DNA of 54,210 bases from Streptomyces sp. Ru72 (GCF_002920635.1 NZ_PQSR01000046.1:1-54210), one strand, 5' to 3'. Counted from the first letter of the stretch, positions 15,727 through 24,041 are shown. Made by a program: numbers and translations. The notes: a model not told the origin generated them from the sequence alone.

Positions 15727-18700
15727 ATGGGAGCGCTCGTGGAAGCGGACCGGGAGTACTGGCGCGGCGTGCTGACCGCCGGTGGTTTCACCGCGGTACC
15801 CCGCTGGGTGCGGGAGCCGGTGGCGGGTGCGGCCGAGCAGGAGACGGTACTGCCGGACGACATCGCCGCAGCGGTGCGCGGGCTGGCGGACGTGCTGCGG
15901 GTGCCGGTGAGTTCGGTGCTGCTGGCCGCGCACGCCAAGGTGCTGGCCGCGCTGTCGGGTGAGCGTGAGGTGGTGACGGGCTACGCCACCGGGGCTGCGG
16001 GCGGGCCGCTGCCGTGCCGTGTGACGGTCGCCCCCGGATCGTGGCGCGAACTGGTGCTCGGCGCTCACCGCGTCGAGGCCGAGGTGCTGGCCCACGGTGA
16101 CTTCCCGTGGGACGCGCTGCGCCGGGAGCTGGGGCTCTCCGAGCCGTCGTACGAGGTCGTGTTCGACCCCACGGGTGCCGGGCACGGTCCGGCCGACGAC
16201 GCGGTGCTGGGCGTGGGCTTCAGTGACCGGGGCGGGCGGGCGGTGGTGCGGGTGCGGTACCGCACGGACGTCCTGGACGCCGAGTGCGCGGCCCGGATCG
16301 GCGGCTACCACCTGACCGCGCTGCGGCTGATCGCGGCCGACCCGGACGCCGGGCACGCGCGGCAGAGTCTGCTGTCGGCTGAGGAGATGCTGTTCCAGCT
16401 GGAAGGACTGGCCGGACCGCACCGGGCCCTGCCCGACATTCGGGCGCACGAGCTGTTCGAGCAGCGGGTACGGGCCCACCCGCAGGCGGTGGCCGCGGTG
16501 CACGGCGACCGCCAGTGGACGTACGCGGAGCTGAACGCGCGCGCGAACCGGCTGGCACGGGCCCTCCTGGCCCGTGGGCTCGGCCGGGAGGACGTCGTGG
16601 CGGTGGTCACCGAACGCGATCTTGACTGGCTGGCGTCGGTGTTGGCGGTGTTCAAGGCCGGAGGCGTCTACCTGCCCATCGAGCCGCACTTCCCGGCGGG
16701 CCGTATCGGCACGACGTTGTCGCGTGCCGGCTGCCGGCTGGTGCTCACCGAGTCCGGCAGCACCCACACCCTCGACCAGGCGCTCGCCACACTGTCGGGA
16801 GTGGAGAAGCTGCTGGTCGAGACGGCGTACGCGGAGGAGCACGCCGAGGACGACCTCGGCGTCAAGGTGAGCGCCGGCCAGCTCGCGTACATCTACTTCA
16901 CCTCCGGCTCCACCGGCGAGCCCAAGGGGGCGATGTGCGAGCACGCGGGCATGCTCAACCACCTCCACGCCAAGATCGAGGATTTGGGGGTCGGCCAGGG
17001 GCGGGTGGTGGCGCAGACGGCCCCGCAGTGCTTCGACATCTCGCTGTGGCAGCTGCTGTCCGCGCTGCTGGTCGGCGGGCGGACGCTGCTGGTCGAGCAG
17101 GACGTCGTCGTGGACGTGGAGCGGTTCGTCGACACCCTGGTCCGCGGCCGGGTCGCGGTGGTCCAGGTCGTGCCCTCCTATCTGGAGGTGGTGGTCTCGT
17201 ATCTGGAGCGGCATCCGCGCGAACTGCCCGACCTGACATGTGTGTCGGTGACCGGCGAGGCCCTGAAACGTGAGCTGGTCCAGCGCTGGTTCGCGATCCA
17301 GCCGGGAATCAAACTGCTCAACGCCTACGGGCTGACCGAGACCTCGGACGACACCAACCACGAGGTCCTTCACCGGGTGCCCGAACGGGTGCTGCTCGGG
17401 CGTCCCGTCAGCAACGTGCGCGTCTACGTCGTCGACGAGCATCTGTCGCTGGTGCCGCTGGGCGCCCCCGGAGTGATCGCGTTCTCCGGGGTGTGCGTGG
17501 GGCGGGGGTACGTCAACGATCCCGAGCGGACCGGCCAGGCGTACCTACGGGATCCGTACCGCCCCGGCGAGCGCCTCTACCTCGGAGGTGACTGGGGGCG
17601 CTGGCATCCCGACGGCAAGCTGGAGTTCCTGGGCCGCCGGGACAACCAGGTCAAGATCCGCGGTTTCCGCATCGAGATCGGCGAGATCGAGAACACGCTG
17701 CTGCGAGTGCCCGGAGTGCGCGACGGAGCCGTGGTCACCGCCGAACTGGCCGGTGGCAGCACGCACCTGATCGCCTTCTACACCGGCCGGCGCCAGAAGC
17801 CGGAGGCGCTGCGCGAGGCGCTGGGCGCCGTACTGCCCGCCTACATGGTCCCGACGGCGTTCCACTGGCAGGAGAGCCTGCCGCTGACCGCCAACGGCAA
17901 GATCGACCGGAAGGCCCTGACCGCGCTCGCCGAGCGGACCGAGCCGGCCGCGGACGCCGACCGGGCCGGGGAGGAGGACCGTGCCCCGCGCACCCCGACC
18001 GAGCGGAAGCTGGCGGCGACCTGGGCAGAACTGCTGGGCGTCCCAGAGCACCGGGTCGGCCGGCAGGACCACTTCTTCGACTCCGGCGGCACCTCCCTGT
18101 CTGCGGTCAGGCTCACCATCGCCCTGGACCGCGCGGTGTCCCTGAAGGACATCACCCGGCACCCGGTGCTCGCCGACCTCGCCGCCCTCCTCGACGGCGC
18201 CGCCCCCCAGCGCCCGGAGCTGCTGCAGCCGCTGTCGCAGCCGGACGGTGTGCCGCGATGCGCCCTTGTCTGCTTCCCGTACGCGGGCGGCAACGCGGTC
18301 AACTTCCGTCCGATGGCCGCTGCCCTGGCGGACGGCGGGCCCGCGGTGTACGCCGTCGAACTGCCCGGTCACGACCTGGCCGCCACCAGTGAGCCGTTCG
18401 CGCCGATCGCCCAGGTGGCCGAGCAGGTCGTCGCCGAGCTCGCCGGGCATGGCCTGCACAGGGTCATGGTGTGGGGCCACTCCTCGGGCACCGCACCGGC
18501 GCTGGAGACGGCGAGGAGACTGCGGGAGCGCGGAGTGGACGTGCCGCGGGTGTTCCTCGGTGCCCAACTGCTCGGGACCGCGGCCGAGCGGCGCGCCGCC
18601 GTCACCGAGCTGACGGGGCGGAGCAACGCGGAGATCGCCGCGCGGCTGAGCGCGGACAGCGGCTACACGGAACTGGGTGAGCTGAGCGCGCAGCACGCCG

Positions 18701-18990
18701 AGCACGTCGGCGCCGCCTACCGGCACGACTGCGTCTCTGCGCACCACTACTTCGCCGACGCGCTGGAATCCCCGCCCACGGTGCGGCTGTCGGCGCCCGT
18801 CACCGTGGTCGTCGCCGCGGACGATGCGAACACGGCGGACTACCGCGACCGGTTCCGCGACTGGCAGCTGCTGGCCGAACACGTGGAGCTGTGCGAACTG
18901 CCCGACGGCGGCCACTACTTCCCGCGCACCCGCCCGGACGCAGCGGCAGGCGCCGTCCTGGGCGCGATCGAACTGCTGTCCTCCTCATAG
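15727..18990 (+). CDS. NRPS: half condensation domain - adenylation - carrier - thioesterase
   Basis: A 1087-aa synthetase. Residues 1-215 resemble only the C-terminal half of a condensation domain and lack HHxxxDG. The adenylation domain (about 235-735) has YIYFTSGSTGEPKG, AYGLTE, LYLGGD and NGKIDRK with catalytic Lys725. Reading the pocket against GrsA positions gives D-I-W-Q-S-T-A-D-D-K, close to codes known for 2,4-diaminobutyrate, so a short diamino acid such as Dap is likely. The carrier (755-825) has DSGGTSLSAV with Ser790. The C-terminal type II-like thioesterase (843-1085) has GHSSG (Ser919), Asp1032 and GGH (His1063). It starts 22 bp after the Pls-like gene and is followed by the Dap biosynthesis genes. 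It should activate Dap and hand it to its own carrier or, in trans, to the membrane protein. Confidence 0.92.
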   Translation: MGALVEADREYWRGVLTAGGFTAVPRWVREPVAGAAEQETVLPDDIAAAVRGLADVLRVPVSSVLLAAHAKVLAALSGEREVVTGYATGAAGGPLPCRVTVAPGSWRELVLGAHRVEAEVLAHGDFPWDALRRELGLSEPSYEVVFDPTGAGHGPADDAVLGVGFSDRGGRAVVRVRYRTDVLDAECAARIGGYHLTALRLIAADPDAGHARQSLLSAEEMLFQLEGLAGPHRALPDIRAHELFEQRVRAHPQAVAAVHGDRQWTYAELNARANRLARALLARGLGREDVVAVVTERDLDWLASVLAVFKAGGVYLPIEPHFPAGRIGTTLSRAGCRLVLTESGSTHTLDQALATLSGVEKLLVETAYAEEHAEDDLGVKVSAGQLAYIYFTSGSTGEPKGAMCEHAGMLNHLHAKIEDLGVGQGRVVAQTAPQCFDISLWQLLSALLVGGRTLLVEQDVVVDVERFVDTLVRGRVAVVQVVPSYLEVVVSYLERHPRELPDLTCVSVTGEALKRELVQRWFAIQPGIKLLNAYGLTETSDDTNHEVLHRVPERVLLGRPVSNVRVYVVDEHLSLVPLGAPGVIAFSGVCVGRGYVNDPERTGQAYLRDPYRPGERLYLGGDWGRWHPDGKLEFLGRRDNQVKIRGFRIEIGEIENTLLRVPGVRDGAVVTAELAGGSTHLIAFYTGRRQKPEALREALGAVLPAYMVPTAFHWQESLPLTANGKIDRKALTALAERTEPAADADRAGEEDRAPRTPTERKLAATWAELLGVPEHRVGRQDHFFDSGGTSLSAVRLTIALDRAVSLKDITRHPVLADLAALLDGAAPQRPELLQPLSQPDGVPRCALVCFPYAGGNAVNFRPMAAALADGGPAVYAVELPGHDLAATSEPFAPIAQVAEQVVAELAGHGLHRVMVWGHSSGTAPALETARRLRERGVDVPRVFLGAQLLGTAAERRAAVTELTGRSNAEIAARLSADSGYTELGELSAQHAEHVGAAYRHDCVSAHHYFADALESPPTVRLSAPVTVVVAADDANTADYRDRFRDWQLLAEHVELCELPDGGHYFPRTRPDAAAGAVLGAIELLSSS

Positions 18991-19079
18991 GCCGCTGTCT
19001 CTCTGTCAGCTCCCCCCTGCCATCAGCCCCTGCTTCTCCGTCAGCCTCCGTACGGGGGCAACCGAAAGGAAGAACAGCG

Positions 19080-20084
19080 ATGTCGTCATCGTCCCTGGCC
19101 TCACTGCCCGAAGTGGCACTGCAGCCGGGCAAACCGCCGATCCTGCGCGTCGAGGCCCCCGGTGACGCGGTGAGCTGGGCGGCCGAGAACCGGGAAGCGC
19201 TGCGCGCGCGGGTCGCCGAGCACGGCGCACTCCTCGTCCGCGGTCTGGGGCTGAAGGAGACGGAGCGGGTCGGCGCCGTCTTCACCGCACTCGCCGGGGA
19301 GCTGATGACGGAGCGGGAGGCCTTCGCGCCCCGGCAGACCCACGGCGCCCGGCTGTACTCCTCCGCGACCTGGCCGGCCAACCAGCCGATGTGCATGCAC
19401 CACGAGCTGAGCTACACCCTCCAGTGCCCCGGCCTGATGCTGTTCGCGTGCCTGACCGCGCCCGATCAGGGCGGGGCGACCGCGGTGGCCGACGCGGAAG
19501 AGGTGCTGCGGGCGCTGCCCGCCGAGGTCAGCGAGCGGTTCGAGCGCGAGGGCTGGCTGCTCACCCGCAGCTACAACGACGAGATCGGGGCGTCGCTGAC
19601 GGAGTCGTTCGGCACCGACGACCGGACCGCCATCGAACGTTACTGCCGGGAGAACGCCATCGACACCGACTGGCTGCCCGACGGCTCGCTGCGCACCCGG
19701 CAGCGGCGCGCCGCCGTGGTGCGGCACCCCATCACCGGACGGCGCTGCTGGTTCAACCAGATCGCCTTCCTCAACGAATGGACGCTCGCGCCGGAGGTGC
19801 GCGAGTACCTGGTGGACGAGTACGGGGAGGACGGCCTGCCGTTCAACACCCGCTTCGGAGACGGCAGTCCCATCGGAGAGGACATCGTCGGCCTGCTGAA
19901 CACCACCTACGAGCAGCACACGCGTCGCGAGCCCTGGCAGGCGGGCGACGTGATGCTGGTCGACAACATCCGCACCGCACACAGCAGGGAGGCCTACACC
20001 GGGGACCGCCAGGTGCTGGTCGCCATGGCCGAGCCGCGCCGCCTGGCCGACTGCTGCCCGAGCCCGGAGGTGACCCGGCGATGA
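19080..20084 (+). CDS. TauD/TfdA-family Fe(II)/2-oxoglutarate dioxygenase
   Basis: A 334-aa non-haem iron oxygenase. The facial triad is visible as H107-x-E109 (in MHHELSY) and H301 (in NIRTAHSREAY), with Arg310 placed to bind 2-oxoglutarate. Using Glu instead of Asp in the H-x-D/E motif, together with GALLVRGLG at the N-terminus, resembles the amino-acid beta-hydroxylases of peptide pathways (SyrP, AsnO, VioC types). The ATG at 19080 follows AAAGGAAG. The stop overlaps the next start (ATGA, 20081-20084). In this operon it probably hydroxylates a free or carrier-bound amino acid or the finished chain. Which one cannot be told. Confidence 0.88.
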   Translation: MSSSSLASLPEVALQPGKPPILRVEAPGDAVSWAAENREALRARVAEHGALLVRGLGLKETERVGAVFTALAGELMTEREAFAPRQTHGARLYSSATWPANQPMCMHHELSYTLQCPGLMLFACLTAPDQGGATAVADAEEVLRALPAEVSERFEREGWLLTRSYNDEIGASLTESFGTDDRTAIERYCRENAIDTDWLPDGSLRTRQRRAAVVRHPITGRRCWFNQIAFLNEWTLAPEVREYLVDEYGEDGLPFNTRFGDGSPIGEDIVGLLNTTYEQHTRREPWQAGDVMLVDNIRTAHSREAYTGDRQVLVAMAEPRRLADCCPSPEVTRR

Positions 20085-21148
20085 CCGTACTGTCGTCCCC
20101 CGCCGCCCAGCCCACGCCCGACCACACGGCAGCGCCCAGCTTCGCGGTGATCCCCGGCGCGCAGGTGCGGCAGGCACTCGACGGGCACGAACGGCAGATC
20201 GTGGACCTGGTCGAGGCCACCTACCGGCTGCACGGCGCCGGGGACTCGGTCAATCCCCCGTCGTACTTCCTGCGCTTCCCCGACCGCCCGTCCTCCCGGA
20301 TCATCGCACTGCCGGCCTCCATCGGCGGACCGAACCGTGTGGACGGCATGAAGTGGATCTCCAGCTTCCCGGCCAACGTCTCCTCCGGACTGCCCCGGGC
20401 CTCCGCGGTGCTCATCCTCAACGACCACGAGACCGGCTACCCGTTCGCCTGCCTGGAGAGTTCCATCATCAGTGCCACCAGGACCGCGGCGTCCGCGGCG
20501 CTGGCGGCCGACCGGCTCAGCCGCGGCCGATCCCGCCCGAGGCGGGTCGGCTTCTTCGGCACCGGCCTGATCGCCCGCTACATCCACACCTTCCTGGCGG
20601 GCACCGGCTGGAGCTTCGAGACGATCGGTCTGCACGACCTGTCCGCCGACAGCACGGCCGGCTTCCGCGGTTACCTGGAGCAGGCGGACGCCACCGGCGA
20701 GGTCACGGTCCACGACAGCGCCGAGGCCCTGATCCGCTCGAGCGACCTGGTCGTCTTCGCCACCGTCGCCGCCAAGCCGCACGTCACCGACCCGGCCTGG
20801 TTCTCACACCACCCCCTGGTCCTGCACGTGTCCCTGCGCGACCTCGCCCCCGAGGTCCTGCTCGCGTCCGCCAACGTCGTCGATGACGTCGAGCACTGTC
20901 TGAAAGCCGACACCTCACCCCATCTGACCGAGCAGCTCACGGGCGGCCGCGACTTCCTGGACGGCACCCTCGACGACGTCATGACCGGACGGGTGACCCT
21001 GCCGGACGACCGGACGGTGATCTTCTCGCCGTTCGGACTCGGCGTCCTCGACCTCGCCGTCGGCAAGTACGTCTACGACGAAGTGGCGCGCTCCGGACAC
21101 CTCCACCTCATCGACCACTTCTTCCACGATCTGCGCCGCTACGGCTGA
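20081..21148 (+). CDS. sbnB: 2,3-diaminopropionate biosynthesis protein SbnB-like (ornithine cyclodeaminase family dehydrogenase)
   Basis: A 355-aa protein of the ornithine cyclodeaminase/mu-crystallin family with the SbnB pattern. An N-terminal substrate domain includes MKWISSFPANVSSGLPRASA, and the NAD-binding motif GFFGTG lies at residues 157-162. The C-terminal portion ends in LHLIDHFFHDLRRYG. SbnB oxidatively cleaves N-(1-amino-1-carboxy-2-ethyl)-glutamate to L-2,3-diaminopropionate, releasing 2-oxoglutarate and NADH. The ATG overlaps the stop of the dioxygenase gene, so translation is coupled. SbnA follows directly. The pairing makes Dap synthesis nearly certain. Confidence 0.93.
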   Translation: MTVLSSPAAQPTPDHTAAPSFAVIPGAQVRQALDGHERQIVDLVEATYRLHGAGDSVNPPSYFLRFPDRPSSRIIALPASIGGPNRVDGMKWISSFPANVSSGLPRASAVLILNDHETGYPFACLESSIISATRTAASAALAADRLSRGRSRPRRVGFFGTGLIARYIHTFLAGTGWSFETIGLHDLSADSTAGFRGYLEQADATGEVTVHDSAEALIRSSDLVVFATVAAKPHVTDPAWFSHHPLVLHVSLRDLAPEVLLASANVVDDVEHCLKADTSPHLTEQLTGGRDFLDGTLDDVMTGRVTLPDDRTVIFSPFGLGVLDLAVGKYVYDEVARSGHLHLIDHFFHDLRRYG

Positions 21149-21182
21149 AGGCATCCCTCAGCCCTGGCATCAGGAGGCCACC

Positions 21183-22211
21183 GTGCCTGTCATCTCCGCT
21201 CCCCATGCCTTCAACGAGAGCCAGCTGTACGTCGACCTGCGGTCGATCTTCGGCCGCCCCCTCTATCTGAAGTGCGAGGGCTTCAACTTCGCCGGTTCGA
21301 TCAAGTTGAAGGCCGCGACCGAGATGGTCGAGGCCGCCGAGAGGGACGGCCTCCTGACGCCGGACTCGGTACTGGTCGAGTCCTCGTCGGGGAACCTGGG
21401 AGTGGCGCTCAGCATGATCGCCGCGAGCAAGGGCTACCGGTTTCTGTGTGTGACGGACTCCCGTTGCAACCTGTCGACCAGGCTGCTGATGGAGGCCCTG
21501 GGCAGCAAGGTGCACATCATCTCCGACCTGGACGCCAACGGCGGGTTCCTCGGCGCGCGGATCGAGTACGTCCGCGCGCTGTGCGACACCGACGACCGGT
21601 ACGTGTGGCTCAGCCAGTACACCAACCCGGGCAACTGGCGCGCGCACTACCGCAAGACGGCTCCGGAGATCGCGTCCCAGTTCCCGCGCCTTGACGTGCT
21701 GTTCGTCGGGGCGGGCACCACCGGGACGCTGATGGGCTGCGCGCGCTACTTCCGCCAGTGGCACCGGCCGGTGCACATCGTCGCGGTGGACGCCGTGGGA
21801 TCGGTGGCCTTCGGCGGTGAGCCGGGCCGCCGGATGATCCCCGGCCTCGGCATGAGCATGCGCCCGCCGCTGCTCGACGAGTCGTACGTCGACGAGGTGA
21901 TCCGCGTCGAGGAGGCGGACACCATCCGTGCCTGCCACCGGCTGGCACGGCGCGGGTTCCTGTTCGGCGGCTCCACCGGGACAGTGGTCAGCGGTGCCAT
22001 GGACTGGCTGTCCCGGCACGACACCCGGGACCTCACCGCGGTCGCCATCGCGCCGGACCTCGGCGAGCGCTATCTCGACACCATCTACCAGGCCAACTGG
22101 CTGCACGACCTGTATGGGGAACACATACTCGGCTCGGAGGAGATGGCGACCGGTTCCGGCAAGAGACCGGAGACGATGACGCGGACGACGGGCCGCCGGC
22201 CGAAGCCGTAG
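21183..22211 (+). CDS. sbnA: 2,3-diaminopropionate biosynthesis protein SbnA-like (cysteine synthase fold, PLP)
   Basis: A 342-aa PLP enzyme of the cysteine synthase family. NFAGSIKLKAA contains the Schiff-base lysine (about Lys41), ESSSGNLGVALS is the substrate carboxylate loop and GAGTTGTLMG binds the PLP phosphate. SbnA joins O-phospho-L-serine and L-glutamate to form the precursor cleaved by SbnB. The start is GTG at 21183 with AGGAGG at 21170. The last 20 residues are low-complexity and basic. It is the final gene of the operon, followed by a long terminator hairpin. Assignment as SbnA rather than cysteine synthase rests on the neighbouring sbnB and NRPS genes as well as on the divergent PLP loop. 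Confidence 0.92.
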   Translation: MPVISAPHAFNESQLYVDLRSIFGRPLYLKCEGFNFAGSIKLKAATEMVEAAERDGLLTPDSVLVESSSGNLGVALSMIAASKGYRFLCVTDSRCNLSTRLLMEALGSKVHIISDLDANGGFLGARIEYVRALCDTDDRYVWLSQYTNPGNWRAHYRKTAPEIASQFPRLDVLFVGAGTTGTLMGCARYFRQWHRPVHIVAVDAVGSVAFGGEPGRRMIPGLGMSMRPPLLDESYVDEVIRVEEADTIRACHRLARRGFLFGGSTGTVVSGAMDWLSRHDTRDLTAVAIAPDLGERYLDTIYQANWLHDLYGEHILGSEEMATGSGKRPETMTRTTGRRPKP

Positions 22212-22219
22212 CACGACAC

Positions 22220-22263
22220 GTCAGCGGCGCCCGCCGTCCCGGCGGGTCGCCGGCGCCGCTGAC
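22220..22263. terminator. Long hairpin between the biosynthetic operon and the metallophosphoesterase operon
   Basis: A perfect 12-bp inverted repeat (GTCAGCGGCGCC at 22220-22231, complement at 22252-22263) enclosing a further CCGCC/GGCGG pairing. It lies 8 bp after the sbnA stop, with the next gene convergent, so it probably ends transcription in both directions. Confidence 0.8.
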
Positions 22264-22321
22264 GATCCGGGGGTGTCGCGCAGCCCCCTGAGGGTGGACG
22301 GAGAGGCCCCGGGGCCGGTGC

Positions 22322-23074
22322 TCAGCCGGAGGTGCCGACGCCCACCGGTTCCCGCGTCCGCAGGTGGTAGACGCGGAAGGCCCGCCCGATGACCGGCTGG
22401 GCGACATTGCGCACCTTGACACCGCCGGTGGTCATGCCGTGCTCCGTCCCGGCGTGCGCGTGTCCGTGCACCGCGAGGTCCGCGCCGGCCGTGTCGATCG
22501 CCTCGGCCAGCAGATAGGTCCCGAGGAACGGGTAGATCTCCAGGGGTTCGCCGGCCAGCGTCTCCGGCACGGGCGAATAGTGGGTGAGGGCGATCCGGGC
22601 GTCGCAGCCCTGTCCGTCCAGCTCCTCCAGCGCCTTGCGCAGGGCGTCGGCCGAGCGGCGCGAGGTCCGCACGAACTCCTTCATCAACCGCTCGCCGAAC
22701 TCCCCGGCGCTGCGGCCCACGAATCCGCCGCAGAACCCCTTGGTGCCGGCCACGCCGACGCGCGAGCCCCCGGCCTCCACGACGGTTCCCTCTCCCTCGA
22801 GGACCCGCACCCCGGCGTCCCGGAGGATGGCGGTGACCTCGTCCGGACGCTCGTCGTGGTGGTCGTGGTTGCCGAGCACCGCCACGACCGGGACGCCGAG
22901 GTCCTGGACCTCCCGGGCCACCACGCGGGCCTCCTCCGGCGTGCCGTGGCGGGTGAGGTCCCCGGCCAGCAGCAGCAGGTCTGCGCACTCGGGCAGGGAC
23001 TCGAACGCCGGCCGCAGCACTCCCTGGCTGTCGGCTCCCATGTGGATGTCCCCGACGGCTGCCACGCGGATCAT
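22322..23074 (-). CDS. Metallophosphoesterase
   Basis: A 250-aa calcineurin-like phosphoesterase. The metal-binding motifs are present in order: GDIHMG near residue 8, GDLTRHG near 39, GNHDHHDE near 68 and the C-terminal HGHAHAGTEHG. This gives the D-x-H...G-D...G-N-H-D...G-H-x-H pattern. It probably hydrolyses a phosphomonoester or diester in the cytoplasm; the substrate is unknown. The ATG at 23074 overlaps the stop of the BON-domain gene (23071-23074), so the two are translationally coupled in the operon nucleotidyltransferase-BON-phosphoesterase. Confidence 0.92.
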   Translation of the reverse strand: MIRVAAVGDIHMGADSQGVLRPAFESLPECADLLLLAGDLTRHGTPEEARVVAREVQDLGVPVVAVLGNHDHHDERPDEVTAILRDAGVRVLEGEGTVVEAGGSRVGVAGTKGFCGGFVGRSAGEFGERLMKEFVRTSRRSADALRKALEELDGQGCDARIALTHYSPVPETLAGEPLEIYPFLGTYLLAEAIDTAGADLAVHGHAHAGTEHGMTTGGVKVRNVAQPVIGRAFRVYHLRTREPVGVGTSG

Positions 23075-23361
23075 GTGAGCTCCTCCGCATGGTCCGGGGA
23101 CGAGGTGTCCGCGACGACGATGTCGTAGTGGACCGGGATGCCGGCCAGTTCCTCGCGGACCATGCCGAGGATTTCGTCACGGCACTGGGCGGAGGCGACC
23201 GTGCCCGTCAGCAGCACCGCCTCGCCGCGCACCTCGACCCGGACCCCCAGCTCACCGGGGTGCCCCCCGGCCAGGTGCTCCAGGAGGTGGGCGACGCGGT
23301 ACTCCGTGTTCAGAGCGGGTGCGGCACCGGATGGTGCCTGCTCTCCGCCGTGCTGGGTCAT
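23071..23361 (-). CDS. Small BON-domain protein
   Basis: A 96-aa protein. Residues 20-90 match a BON domain: EYRVAHLLEHLAGG, then VRGEAVLLTGTVASAQCRDEI with the invariant glycine (LTGTV), then VREELAGIPVHYDI. BON domains usually bind phospholipid or act as adaptors. No signal peptide is present, so this one is cytoplasmic. The ATG at 23361 overlaps the stop of the nucleotidyltransferase gene, and its own stop overlaps the phosphoesterase start. Both this protein and the upstream one begin MTQHG. Confidence 0.8.
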   Translation of the reverse strand: MTQHGGEQAPSGAAPALNTEYRVAHLLEHLAGGHPGELGVRVEVRGEAVLLTGTVASAQCRDEILGMVREELAGIPVHYDIVVADTSSPDHAEELT

Positions 23362-24041
23362 GGTGCCTCCTTGCGCGGGGCGATGACGTTCAGGCGTTCG
23401 AGGAGGAAGAAGAAGGCTGCGGGCATGGGTTCGTCGCCGCAGTCCTGCCGCACCCGCTCCCAGTCGACCTTCTCGCGCAGCGCGCGGGCGACGGGCAGCA
23501 CCGCGCCGAAGTCGCAGTGGTGCTCGGAGAAGGCGGCGATCAGACTCCACAGCAGGTCTGTGGGGGACAGCACGGGCATGCGCACCGAGGCGACGGAGAG
23601 CTCCTGTGCCCGGGAGAGCATGTCCGTGGTGACGGGCCGGTGCGCCAGCTCGAAGATGACGTCGATGTCCTGGTCGAAGCACTTGGCCTTGAGCAGCCAG
23701 TCCTCCGGCGGCCGGTAGACGGTCAGACCCGCTTCGCTCAGCGTGTCCGCCACCGCTTCGGCGTCCTCGGGCCGCACGCAGAAGTCGGCGTCGTGCTGCA
23801 GGTTCTGGCTGCCGCCGTGGGCGTAGACGGCCACGCTCCCGGCCAGCGCGAACGTGTGCCCCTTGCTCTTGAGCACGGCGCCGACCCGTTTGGTCGCCTC
23901 GAGGATCGCCTGGTGACGGTCGTGCGGCAGTTGCCGCTCCCCCGGCTCCGGGCCGGACCGTTCGGAATTCGTCGTCGCCGGACGCAGTTCACGCACCTCC
24001 GATCGCCGGGCAGGGGTCGCTCGATCCCCGTGCTGTGTCAT
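23358..24041 (-). CDS. Nucleotidyltransferase-fold protein
   Basis: A 227-aa protein. The central part reads FALAGSVAVYAHGG followed by HDADFCVRPEDAE. This is the GS-x10-12-D-x-D pattern of pol-beta-type minimal nucleotidyltransferases (NTP_transf_5/AbiEii-like). A later aspartate in QDIDVIFEL would be the third metal ligand. The substrate could be a protein, tRNA or small molecule. The ATG is at 24041 with GGAG upstream. It is the first gene of a coupled three-gene operon with BON and metallophosphoesterase genes. No antitoxin-like partner was seen, so a toxin-antitoxin role is not supported. Confidence 0.8.
   Translation of the reverse strand: MTQHGDRATPARRSEVRELRPATTNSERSGPEPGERQLPHDRHQAILEATKRVGAVLKSKGHTFALAGSVAVYAHGGSQNLQHDADFCVRPEDAEAVADTLSEAGLTVYRPPEDWLLKAKCFDQDIDVIFELAHRPVTTDMLSRAQELSVASVRMPVLSPTDLLWSLIAAFSEHHCDFGAVLPVARALREKVDWERVRQDCGDEPMPAAFFFLLERLNVIAPRKEAP

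Noticed and set aside
19080..22211. Staphyloferrin B-type siderophore cluster
   Set aside because: SbnA and SbnB are present but there are no NIS synthetases, citrate synthase or siderophore transport genes; the partners are NRPS and a Pls-like protein.
23358..24041. Toxin-antitoxin system based on the nucleotidyltransferase
   Set aside because: No small antitoxin partner; the coupled genes are a BON protein and a phosphoesterase.
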